Part shown: piece after piece, positions 44,982 to 55,947 of the stretch | Numbering within the stretch: position 1 is the first letter of the stretch | Layout: each line of letters opens with the position of its first letter | Assembly: GCF_001619985.1 (NCBI RefSeq) | Contig: NW_017264200.1 | Location: 1,240,001 to 1,304,000, forward strand | DNA length: 64,000 nucleotides | Origin: Xylona heveae TC161 | Lineage: Eukaryota; Ascomycota; Xylonomycetes; Xylonales; Xylonaceae | Direction: 5' to 3' | Program-made: the position numbers and the translations under genes | Notes under the pieces: model-generated | What the model was told of the DNA's origin: nothing | The model's input: only the letters and a program-made list of their open reading frames with translations | Databases searched by the model: none

Positions 44982-47128
44982 CTTGTGAGACCGAGTCCAG
45001 AGCTTATCATATGATGTATGTGCGCTTTTCGATAATTATTAAGATATATTTTTCAACGCAACGGGAAGGAATTAGACATTATTTCTTGATGTAGAGAATA
45101 ATTAGGGTGTACGATCTTTGGAGGAGAGACTGTATCAAAAAGGTCAGTCATACATTGTCCATGACGCGATTTTAAACCGAGTCGTCAAGGCTCTTTCCCC
45201 GGATCATTTCGCACCTATATATTAAGGGGGCAAATTGGATATGTGCGTCTCGTTCTGTGCATGAAGATGACGATATCGGACAATGAAGCTTCAAGGCGAG
45301 GCGCAAAAAGAGTCACTCGAATATCAGGCATTGAAAGCTGCCCGCTCGATGCTCGTGAGCATCGCAATCGGCGTCACCATCATTAAAGACGAAAAAATAA
45401 TACAGTAATAAAAGAGCGACGATGATCATAGCACAGCGCGAACATAGCGCAGAGAGACAGGCGAGGCACAGACACCGGAACGGCACCTACATAAGCACGT
45501 CCCATCGGCTCAATTGGCTGCAGTCGGGGGAGACGAGCGGGATCGAACGCCTCGACTCCACCGACTCAAAATTTGCTGCTGGCTGGTTGATAGCCCAGTC
45601 CTTGTACAACCAACGATGGAGGGGAAAAGGGGCTTCGAAGGCGGGAGGGAACACGAGTAAGTGCTCTCCCTCCACCGCACGTTCAGCGGTCCCTACTCCT
45701 AAACCGATTGTGCATCGGTCCATTTCGGATGTCAACCAGGATCATCGTTACAGCTGACCGACGACGTGGGAAATAAACGTTATAATGGCAGTAAAATAAC
45801 AAATGTCGGCGCCACAGTGGAGACAGGCTTAACTGGGCAAGGGCCAAAGTACGGGACAATACAGTAGTAAATCAGACGCGAATGATCTGCGTGTGCGATT
45901 GCATACTCTGTACGAGTACAGTCCAAATGGAAAAAAGGCCATTGCTCAAAACCAGCCCAAAGATGCTCCACTCTTTTGTTTTTCTTTTCTATAATTGCAG
46001 GACCAAATCAAAAGCACCAGAAAACAAAAGCGTCTTTAGATTCCAGAGAGGCTATTGAATTGGGGATTGATTGGATGGTCAACGCCCAGTGGGAAGTTGG
46101 TAGGAACAAATGTGTTGTTTGCTCGTGGTCGAGCAAATCTTATTTGCTTCGTCGTCGGGAAACACACTAACTACCGTAGCGCGTTTCGGCTTAAATTAGT
46201 TAAGGTCCGCCGTCTAAGACCCTGTTGGTTCATTGGCCCCTAATTATCATGGCCGTCCCGGGAGGAGATTGCTCCTTTGCAGAAGATAGTCATGATCATC
46301 GTGATTGATAAATTAACCTGCACTCATTCTATAGAATCTTTGGAATAATTTCTCTGCTAGGATCAATTACTATCTGCTGACCTTGGCTCTTGTTGTGTGT
46401 ATTCCTTTTTTTTTCCCCTTTAAACGCTGCCGAGACACGTGCTGAAAAGGACCTATTATACTCCGTACAGGGTGCCACCTATAGGTGCAAGCAAGGGTGC
46501 TTCTGTACAAAGGGAAGAGCACGAGGACTGATTACGTCTTCCTGTTGGACTTGACTATTCGAGAATCATGTCTCAGCCAATGCTTTTACAGAGTACATGT
46601 GCAATTCTGAAGACCATACCACAATACTACAATTATTAGCTTTGCTTCCCCAAAGAAGAATTTCACGTGGTCCATTGATGGATCAACTGAGCCAGAGCCA
46701 ACCACGAAAGATGACGTCTTGTCGGTATACAGTATATACTTTCGTAGCTCGCCCAAAACTATCAAAACACAATAGTGATGTATTCTACCTTCTCCCAAGC
46801 ACTGACAAATTATTACGAATATCATCCCCCCTACCCCGTAAATGCCTCTCCAGCGCGGGGGATTACTACCCATCACCTCAACTGCACACCCTTATCATCG
46901 CATCGCCAATAAAGAATCCTGAAGCTTTTTTTTTTCATTGTATTGTCATCATCTCCGCTACCACCATCAACATTACTCGAACTCCAATGCTACATCTCTC
47001 GGCCCCACGTGATATTTAGAACTTTTTTGTTTACAAGATCCGGCATACTCATTCATATTATTTCTGTATACTTTAAAAAGAGAGCAAGGAAACAAGGAAA
47101 GGAACAAGAAAGCCACTACATCCATAAC
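44982..47128. other. Divergent intergenic region, 2.1 kb
   Basis: It should hold the promoters of the ApsA-like and dehalogenase genes. TACTCCGTA occurs at 46459 and a T-run at about 46926. Open frames are short and without domains. Confidence 0.5.
46459..46467. repeat. Intergenic TACTCCGTA 9-mer
   Basis: Fifth perfect copy, about 660 bp upstream of the dehalogenase start. Confidence 0.7.
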
Positions 47129-47950
47129 ATGTCTTTATCAAACCCCCCTAAAGCCCTCTTATTCGATGTATTCGGGACCGTCGTGGACTGGCGGGTGACT
47201 GTGGTGCGGGAACTATCATCCAAATGCCATTCAACGCTTTCCTCTGCGACTGCGTCTCTGCCATCGACAGTGCGCTTGCGGGCCTCGACCATGGGTCTGA
47301 CCGACTGGGCGGACTTTGCAGAGGAATGGCGAAACACATACAAGGTCTTCACAAGTAGCCATGATCCCGGCGGGACATTTATTACTGTAGACGAACACTA
47401 TCTTTCCTCGTTGCGAGAGCTGCTCAAGTCACGAGGGCTGGAGGGACTTTGGCCTGAAGAAGATTTGCAAGAGATCAGCTTGATGTGGCATCGTCTGGAT
47501 GCTTGGCCCGATAGTGCCGTAGGGCTGCAGCATCTCAACAAAGTATTTACGACCTGCACGCTCTCGAATGGTAATCTCAGTCTGCTACAGGAACTTACGA
47601 CACATGCTGGACTAGAGTTTACACACATCTTCAGCGCGGAACTTTTCCAAGCCTATAAGCCGCAGCCAAAAGTCTACAAGGAAGCAGCCATTCGACTTGG
47701 CCTGGCGCCGGAGCAGTGTGCAATGGTAGCAGCGCATCTCTATGACCTGAAAGCTGCCAAAGCGTGCGGGTATCAGACCGTTTATGTAGAGCGAGAACAT
47801 GAAGAAGGGTGGTCCCGTGAAGAGATAGATGAGGCAAAACGAGCGAATTATGTGGATATGTGGGTCACGCTGGACGAAGCTGGCTTTCTGACCGTTGCTG
47901 AACGCTTCGGCATTGAGCGAGAACGGCTTCCCAAAAGCGCCTCATTCTAA
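47129..47950 (+). CDS. Type II haloacid dehalogenase-like hydrolase (HAD superfamily)
   Basis: An intronless frame of 273 residues starts at ATG 47129 (MSLSNPPKALLF). The frame continues 5' to 46943, but that leader is basic low-complexity sequence and would push the catalytic motif 62 residues inward. HAD motif I is LLFDVFGTVVDWR with nucleophile Asp13. Motif II is TCTLSNGN, motif III the lysine in AYKPQPKVY, and motif IV MVAAHLYDLKAAKACG. These match the L-2-haloacid dehalogenase subfamily, which in bacteria removes halide from 2-haloalkanoates. In fungi the physiological substrate is usually unknown, so a phosphatase or other hydrolase role cannot be excluded. Confidence 0.93.
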   Translation: MSLSNPPKALLFDVFGTVVDWRVTVVRELSSKCHSTLSSATASLPSTVRLRASTMGLTDWADFAEEWRNTYKVFTSSHDPGGTFITVDEHYLSSLRELLKSRGLEGLWPEEDLQEISLMWHRLDAWPDSAVGLQHLNKVFTTCTLSNGNLSLLQELTTHAGLEFTHIFSAELFQAYKPQPKVYKEAAIRLGLAPEQCAMVAAHLYDLKAAKACGYQTVYVEREHEEGWSREEIDEAKRANYVDMWVTLDEAGFLTVAERFGIERERLPKSASF

Positions 47951-49351
47951 TATGCTCGGTCTGCAAGCCTTTTCCTACCATGGAGCATCAAAGAGATGGC
48001 ATTCGGGAAATGGGATGACGTTGTTTTGGAAAATCAATAACCTCGGCTTTTGGCCTTCTTGTCGAGCCCAAGTCCATGGGCTGTCCGCCAGCCAGTGTGG
48101 ATCTTTGCATCTTGCATACATGGATGCATGCATGCAAAATTGCTCAGGTGTCAATGCAAGATGTGGCGCAATATCTCAATCACCTCCCGAAGCCTCGGGT
48201 GGTTGACTGCCCTTGGAAAATGCGGCCCGGACCGCTTCCCCACAAAGGAAAGCTCGCATCTCAGCGGATCATCCGTCAGTCGATTGACAGGTCTACGACG
48301 TTGTTTCTCGCTCGGGTGAGACAGATATGTGCGTGCACCGATTTCTCATCTGTTCCATTTGAGTAAATATTTGCATTTAGTCAACCTGCGAATACAGTAA
48401 ACGAATGATGCAAGAGCTGTTATACAATCCATGATCAGAAAACACATTTACCGGTAACGACATATCACGTCGTAGGTGGGATTTAACGAATCGAGGTATA
48501 TTCATATTTCTCATCGATTGCTCGTTATAGGTCTGATCCATACTCTGTCATCAGTCTATGTGTGTGGTCTGTTTCTCATGCGCCCTTAAAACTAGGACTG
48601 GCATGCAACTGCTTCCAAAAATTTGTTGAATAAACCGCCGGGAAATCCCTCCAATTCCATAATAAAAAGAAATGACCATGATATCAGCGCAGAAAGAAAG
48701 AGAATAAAATTCTATTTTGAAAACTATGTGCCTTAAGCCATCCATGTGAAAGCTAATCATGGAAGCATCAATGCAAAGGGATTCCAATGTCGCTATACAA
48801 ATACCATTTCAGCTTGCGTAGGGGTATCATAATTATGCATTTGGATGTCCCTACACCTTGAAAAAAATTGCAAGACGGATCGTATGTCGCGTTTATTCGT
48901 GTATCGAAAAGAGAGGTCGCCGCAGGTTCATTTCATCGTAATCGGCTCGATTGTTTTAATGGAAAGCCAAGAATAGAGCCTTTGCCCCGGCCCTCAAATT
49001 GACAGTGCCGAGTATAATAGTCCCGAGCCGGCCATCCGAATGTTTGAGTAGCCATTCGTCCTCGAGATTGTGGAGCGAAATTGACCACTCCCATCGTCCA
49101 TGATCTGGTGAACGCGCGCATGGGCGGTTCGAATCCATAAAATATACAGGAGAACGAGCGTGAGAGGAATGTATATACGCCTTGTAGCGTCCAAATGCCC
49201 AAAATTATCGAATAAACTTGACTCTAGAATAACTGACGATCAGAGGCTTCGGGTAGGTTGCTAAAACGCGAGCTTGGGCTCAGTCCAGCACCCATCCTCT
49301 GAAGTAATATGGATCAACATGCGACGAGAAATCGTAGCTTCAGGTCAGCAT
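47951..49351. other. Convergent intergenic region
   Basis: 3' flanks of the dehalogenase and Ras genes. Frames at 48933-49202 lack domains and overlap one another in different phases. No gene is accepted. Confidence 0.5.
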
Positions 49352-50133
49352 TTATAATATGACACAAGGCCGCTTTTCTCTGCGATGCCGATAGTGTCTA
49401 TTCGGATCTCGATCCCGATCGCGATCCATAGCAGTGCCCATGCGGCCTAGACCCCCTTGCCGCTCGGATGCAGACTGAAGCTGTAACTTTTGGCGGCGCA
49501 ACGATCTGACGACATCGTAAAACGCCACGTCGACATTAAAGCAGTTCTTCGCTGAAGTTTCAACGAAATCGCAGCCGAGTTCCTTGGACAGCTGCTGGCC
49601 CTCCTGAGTGGAGACTTCTCTCTCCGTGACGCGGTCGGTCTTGTTTCCCACCAACATGATAGGAATGTTTTTACGATTGAATGGAATGCCGGCAGACGGT
49701 GATCCCAACGGAGATCCGGGGTAACCAACTTGGCCACCTGTGCTTGAAGACTCCTTGACCCTTGTAATATGTTCGTGGAAATTTCGTATCCGCTGGAAGG
49801 AAGATCGGGACGAGACGCTATACACCAAAACGAATCCTTCACCGTCGCGAATCCATTGATCTCGGAGGGCAGTATATTCCTCTTGGCCAGCCGTATCCAG
49901 GATTTCCAACATGCATGCCTGCGAGTCTATGACCACCTGCTTTCGATATGAGTCCTCAATGGTCGGATCGTAGGTCTCGACGAAATGATTGAGACAGAGC
50001 TGGAGCAAGTTAGATGATCGATCTTGAAAAAGTTGAGCGGACCGAAAAAACAAACCTGGATTGTCAAGGCCGTCTTCCCAACTCCTCCGTCCCCAAGCAC
50101 CACCAGCTTGTACAATGTCATCTTCCCCGCCAT
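49352..50133 (-). CDS. rasB: RasB/Ras2-type small GTPase
   Basis: Two exons, 50133-50056 and 49999-49352 (intron 50055-50000, donor GTTTGT), give 241 residues. The intron directly follows the P-loop helix (ALTIQ). G1 is GDGGVGKT, the effector loop YDPTIEDSY, G3 DTAGQEEY with the catalytic glutamine, G4 GNKTD and G5 ETSAKN. Between the RVKES helix and IPIMLVGNK there is an insert of about 22 residues (GYPGSPLGSPSAG), typical of the RasB/Ras2 branch of filamentous fungi. The tail is basic with an RDRDRD run and ends in the CAAX box CVIL. Such GTPases signal in hyphal growth, branching and germination. Leucine at the last position favours geranylgeranylation over farnesylation by the general CAAX rule. 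Confidence 0.94.
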
Positions 50134-53100
50134 TTTGCGTACTGGTAGTCTCCAAAGCCGGCTTCAAATTAGATTAAAATCGATAAGGGTGTAAATATAT
50201 AGTGCATCCGACAAGATTCGGAGGGCAGGTCTCTAGGAATCGCCAGGTAGCCGTTACGTTGTGCCAGCTTAGCTTCCTGTTTGGCTTAACCAGCTACAAT
50301 GTGCACAAGAGCCTCCTGAAACACTCTCCTAGTGTGCTTCTCGCAGATGACCAAGGTTCTCGGAGCGCCAAATAGAGGTGAAATTAGGCAAGGCCCCAAC
50401 GCCTTAGTATGATGAAGTAATAACGAGCAAATTGGCGAGCTCTATTTTCGTCACCGGAGCCGGCGTGGCAAGCCCGAAGAGGAGTCGATAGGAAGACGTA
50501 AATCGTTCTGTGTGTCTCGGACTTGCGTCCAGCGATGTGAGACTTGCACTACCCGGCAAGAGACAGATAGTGACGCAGCGAGCAACAGCAGCACCTTCAC
50601 GAGATTCCTGCCGTGGGACGTCTGTTTGGCGTTTCTTGCGTGGTACAAGGCGATACAATGGATGGGTTCACAGGAGAAATTCTCGACCAAAGTCGGATAG
50701 CGATTGCTCTGATTGTCTTGGGCTTCGAAGTTAAATTCGAGGTCCGCGTTTGAAAAGTATATAGACTAGATGGGATGAGCTCCACACCAAGCAAAGCCAC
50801 GCCAAACACACGGAAGCGTGCAGCTGTACCAAGCACTCAGCTGCCACGAAAACCCATGCACGGCGCTGGGCACACGTGGAAGACAGATGTCGGAGCGTTA
50901 AAAAGGGCAACAAATCCTCGATGGGCAACAGCAGCGTAGGTGCGATTGCTGCTGCACTTGACGCATAGATTTTGGCCTAACCTTCCTTTCAAAGGATTTG
51001 GTACTCTCACTCGCTAGAGAGATGGAAGAGAGTACATGTAAAGCGTTCCCGAGAACAAAAGAGAGAGGGAGAGGGAGAGAAGAGAAGCGTTCCCAATGAA
51101 GACGAGAAAGAAAAAAGAAGGCCCAAGCAGGGTAGGGCGGGGTGTAGACGCTCGGTGAAGCTGCAAGCTGCAAGCGACTCAAGAGGATGGAGAGCTGTTG
51201 GGTCGGTACCCTTCTGCAGACACACACACACGCACAGAGGAACTGTTTCTTCGGGACGCTGTCTGATGGGACGTCGAGCTAGAGAGGTCCTCTACACAGC
51301 TAAGCACGCCCCTAAGCTCGAGCCGGGTTGTCTTTATGAGCAGGGGTCTCTAGTACAAAGACCGGTGGTGAACGGTTGGAGGGGATACCGAGTGCCGCTG
51401 CGAAAGAAGAATCACAGTAATCATAAAGGTGGCTTGAGCGTACGGAGTACACTCATTATCCCAGAAGAAAGGCCCCAAAAAGGGCTTCCTTGCAAGAGGG
51501 AGAGAGCCGAGAACCTCGAGGACCGAAGGGCGACCGATGCCCGATGACAGACAAAAGAGGGTGCTCGTACAACAGTGGGGTCCCCAGCCAGTATAACAAT
51601 AATCATAATGATGCCTGATTCGGTCTGATATAAATTAAATCCATGAAAAATTTCGCCGTCACAATAATCAAGAACAATTCAATGCAGTCTTGCTGCTTCG
51701 ATCACTCGCAACATCGGTTGAGCTTGGCGGGCATGAGCGTTCTACAGGATACCACAGCGGTCTGGTACTGTTGGTACTCCATCCTCACTATGATCCCCTC
51801 ATCCCACTCTTCGGCCACAAGGGGACTAGGACTGGCGGTAACCAAGCTCGTGGTCCATTTGAATCCACCGACTACACGTTCGGAGGTATGCGGATAGTCC
51901 TGCTACGACTATCTAATCATCCGAGTCTCCCAGAAATGATGGCTCTACGCTTCACGTCTCAGTGACCGTGGGGCACGCTCCCGCGCAGCGTCTCCACTCG
52001 GGACGGAGCGGCCATCAAACTTTTCACAATTCTGGGAGCAATCAAGAGGGCAAACTCATCACTGCCATGGATCAAGCAGCCATTGGCCCTGGAAACAAAG
52101 CAAAAAGCGGTTGCTGATGTACCCAGGTTTTGCTTGCACTCCGTAACTTGGCAGTTTTTTCGGGTATGCATGGCAGGAATACCAGACGTTGCACTGGCCA
52201 CGCGGCCAATTCAGAATGCATCATTAATTACATGATGATTTGCGGTGGAGCGTAAGCAGATTGGGCGAAGATTCCTCCGTTGGATGGTTCATCAGTCAGC
52301 GACGGCACTACGCTTCTACTACTGACCCGAAAGCAAGACACTTATCCCTCTGGCGTACAGTGTGCCGAGAAAGGCGGGGCAGTGGTTTTTGCTCAGGCGG
52401 TCAACGAGGACATCTAACCCGGGGAAAGCTCCGAATGTTGAAAACCACCATAACAAGGCAATTGAAAGCAGCCTGATCAAAGTACGAAGGGTTGGACGTT
52501 TTGAGGCAGACAATCTTACCGCAATAGAAATTTTTCTAATTGGAAATGTGGCAATGTACAAGTGCATGATTGATACCCAACCTGTCAACTTTGGAGTCAT
52601 AGTGTTAGAGCAATAGATCTGCAATCACGACATGTCGGCCGGAGCACCCTGAGCTCATCCGACTTCGCCGTTCAGAATTTCTCAGAATCCACAATGGATT
52701 CGCAATAATGTAGCCCAAGAGCGCACGTTATACTAGATGAGGCTCCCAAATTTAGCGTATGGTACATCGCTCCAATTGAAGCATCCTCAGTCCATAAGCG
52801 GACAACGGAGTAAATTGAAGGCGTTTGAAATATGTATTGGTAAAGCTTCAAGCGGCTGCTTCTGGCATGCTTCAAAGAAGTTGGATTTGGGGAGGCATAT
52901 CCTGTATGGACTTTGACCACCGAAAGCACGATAGGGTTGTTCCTGTACACTTGCCGCATTGACAGGTACCGTATCCACCGAGGGAGAGACTAAATGATGT
53001 TCGAATGCCGGTTATCTAGACGTAACGGGACGGGTCGCATGTTGGAATCAGGGCCTTTGGCAAGTTGATAAGAGAAGTACACTTGTACTGTCATGATGAT

Positions 53101-54124
53101 CTTCTTGACAACCATAGCAGCAGGTACAGCTTTTGCCTTGGCCCCGGCGACATCTCGCATATAGGGTGACTTGTTCATGGAAATGGAAGAACCTGGGTGT
53201 GTGACTAATGAATTGAAAGACTTGAAGTGAGCGATATTAGTCTATCCGGACAAATGTAAGACCGTTCGACTTCTGGTCTTCAGGTCGGAGCGAAAGTAAA
53301 GCATTCGCAACTCTTATCTCTAGGACCCTACCTAGGACTGCGGGTCTTGTCCATGAACTGCCAAGACATCCCGATCCCAAGAAAGGTAGGTTGGCGTTGT
53401 CTACCTTGATGTTCCTGTCGTTCTCATCTGTCGAAACCGTGGAGGTAGCTGCGTACAGCGGTACAGCTCCCCATATTTCGACCCTTCCCATCCATCGATA
53501 ATACTAAAGGAGCATGTTGACAGGGTCAATTTAATGGAATTATTTGAAATACATTATCGTTAGATAGATACATAGTAGTGCATAGGCAATATTTTGCGCA
53601 TCGTTCACAATTCAACACTCATCTGTAACCTCAGGCCCGAAGCAAAATTCGTTTAGTCCCTTCTATATCTCAAACACCGACAGCGGAAATAATTGTTGAG
53701 GCTTTGGATCTTCCCTTAGCGGGCTCTTGACTGTGCCACAGCCAGGTTCAATTGTAAATTAAATTAGCACTCGTCTTATCGATGCATGACCTGTACTGTA
53801 TATCACAGTTCGGTTTGAATACTATATACCCGGAGTTTACTCTGCAAATGTCCGCCTTCAAGTGAGAGCCACGATTTGCATACCTAGGTAGCTAACCTGA
53901 AGCTAAAGTCATGCTAAATGTGCCCACGTACCGAATAAATGACAGTTCGCTTAGGGCATACCTTGAAGGAGTAGTGGACAGGACGGAGAGCTTCCTATAC
54001 TCCGGGGGTAGGACTGTTGTTGTATGACTCTTATAAATGACCATCATATATGAGCGATTCATAGCGGTGTTATCTTTCTGGAAACTTTAGACCAAAGCTT
54101 ATTATAATAATCACGGCGAGAAAC
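50134..54124. other. Four-kilobase gene-poor region upstream of Ras
   Basis: The largest space without a supported gene. Its left part probably carries the Ras promoter and a long 5' leader, with a GA-rich tract at 51057-51087 and a short CA tract at about 51219-51236. TACGGAGTA occurs at 51441. Frames at 51643-51965, 52240-52620 and 53237-53491 have no domains and no credible splice partners. No transposon ends were recognised. Confidence 0.5.
51441..51449. repeat. Intergenic TACGGAGTA 9-mer
   Basis: Sixth perfect copy, in the gene-poor region, again inside GTACGGAGTAC. Confidence 0.7.
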
Positions 54125-54802
54125 ATGATTGTAGAGACTCAACGGCTTCTACTGCGACCGCTTCAACAAGATGATGCCTCCGACATATTCAGAATTCGAT
54201 CACTAGATGCTGTCATGAAGTGGACGTACGACGACTGTATATAGTCCCAAATCGCTGGATAATGTATTGACGAGGTTCACAGTTCAAGCATGCCAAATAC
54301 TGAGTTGAGACAAACGCAAGAATGGGTTGATATGATCCTGGACAGGGTCAAAAATGGGCGGGCATTCAATTTTACAATTCAACTCAAGTCTACCTCACCT
54401 TCTCAGGAAGAAGACGAGGTCCTCTTGCAGAATCGTACAACCCAGAATCGTCTAGCAAAGGTAATTGGCCTCGTGGGCGCTCCCATGATCCCGGAAGTTG
54501 GTTATATTTTGCATCCAGCCCACTGGGGGCAAGGATACGCGACGGAAGCACTGCAGGCTTTCCTTCGGTTATATTGGAAAGTGATCCCGCCTGGCCAGCA
54601 AGAAGGAGGATATGACTATGCTGAAGCACACGCAGATCCTGAAAACGTATCCAGTATCAAAGTTTTGAGGAAATGTGGGTTCAGCTTTATAGAGAAACGT
54701 GAAAAAGACGTGGAATTACCGCTCATGGGAGTGAGGGATACAGCGGTATTCCGAGTTGCGAGACCAAAAAGAGTCACACAGCAATCTACCTCGGAAGACT
54801 GA
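54125..54802 (+). CDS. GNAT-family N-acetyltransferase (RimJ/RimL-like)
   Basis: Two exons, 54125-54225 and 54283-54802, give 206 residues; the donor is GTACGA. A second in-frame acceptor (AAG ending at 54288) would drop two residues. Splicing supplies the classic start ETQRLLLRPLQQDDA followed by DIFRIRS, which the second exon alone lacks. The acetyl-CoA-binding motif A is visible as VGYILHPAHWGQGYATEAL, and motif B as ENVSSIKVLRKCGFSFI. These are the Acetyltransf_3 hallmarks shared with ribosomal-protein and small-molecule acetylases. The region between holds a Ser/Glu insert (SPSQEEDEVLLQ). The acceptor substrate cannot be inferred. Confidence 0.88.
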
Positions 54803-55947
54803 TAAACTCAGGGGCGGTTATTTTCACACTTGAGTCACGAGACAGCTCCACATGCAAGAGTCATAGCTGATATCTGCACGATATTGATTAAAAATGGGAA
54901 AGAAGAAAGGAAAGCTTTTAGAAACAAATATGGACTAATAAGGTATTTTCCCATGTTGAAATATCTCTCTCTGCTGTTGAAACTTTTGTTGCATGTGAGA
55001 GGTGACAAAACGGATGGTGACGTAGGTTATGGTGGCATAGCGTGCGGAAGTTGAGCAAGCAATGCGGGTGTGACTTTGTTTAATGCAAATGTTTGGACTT
55101 TGACCATTCACAATCTGTACAATGGACGTTCTCTACGGCTGTACCCCTGAAGATTCAATAATAGTGTGGAGAGAATCAGATGTGGTGTCCTGTTTCTAGC
55201 TCGAAGCTGTCGCAGTCGTTCCAGGCGCCACATCACCCAATCCAGCTGTCCTGGCGACCCAGAAAGGTCATACCCGGGGGTCGCTGCTGTTTCTGCTGAC
55301 ACACAGCCTTGCATTGTTCCAGCGCGACCAGATTCTCACAGCATATCAATGCTTCAAAACTTGAGGATGGCATGGATTGATGCTAAAATCTTCCAGAGCG
55401 CTGTGGGCGACCATCCCTATTTCTTACGTTATAAGGCCTTGGCACTACCGAGCAGATGATGTTTTGCGGGGTTCGCTGCAGATGATCATCAGCGATGCCT
55501 CAAAGGAAACAATTGTACCTCTGTACTGACATGGGCAGGGGAGTAGGAATCAATCATCTTCAAAGTCTCTTAGCAATGTCGGGTAAATGATCTGCCCTGC
55601 AAGAGGTACTCCAAGTACTTTGCAGCCGCCATATTTGGACCCCACCCTGGCTCGAAATTGGCCAGCTGATGCTGCGGCCTGCGAGGCTAGCAACAATTGT
55701 GGCATTTTGGAGCTTCGAGTCAAAATGACTTCTCCGCCTTGCCACTTACGACGGCTCAAGGGGAATCACTTCAATATTCTGCTCTTTTTCTCATCAAGCT
55801 TCGCTCTTACATCTTTAATCAAATCGTTCTCGTCTCATTGACATTTAATAATTGGCCATGTGCAGGACATCAAGCGCTGTTCATTCACTACATTCTTAAC
55901 TGTTTCCCCGATTTCTTGAGGAACGGTTATTGAAAATTTAAGCAAAG
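54803..55947. other. Intergenic region, no gene seen
   Basis: Contains the GNAT 3' flank and the patatin promoter. Frames of 60-97 codons overlap in several phases and show no domain. Confidence 0.5.

Noticed and set aside
45536-45556. Minus-strand GTTCGATCCC, a B-box-like word
   Set aside because: The neighbouring bases do not pair as a T-arm, so it is not a tRNA.
45422-45757. 111-codon plus-strand frame and an overlapping 82-codon minus-strand frame
   Set aside because: Neither has a domain; the overlap on both strands suggests chance openness.
49120-49140. GGTTCGAATCC, a perfect tRNA B-box-like word
   Set aside because: The flanking bases cannot form a T-arm stem, and no A-box or acceptor stem is present upstream.
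48933-49202. Overlapping minus-strand frames downstream of Ras, one with a short hydrophobic stretch
   Set aside because: Three different phases are open at once and none has a family signature; most likely Ras 3' flank.
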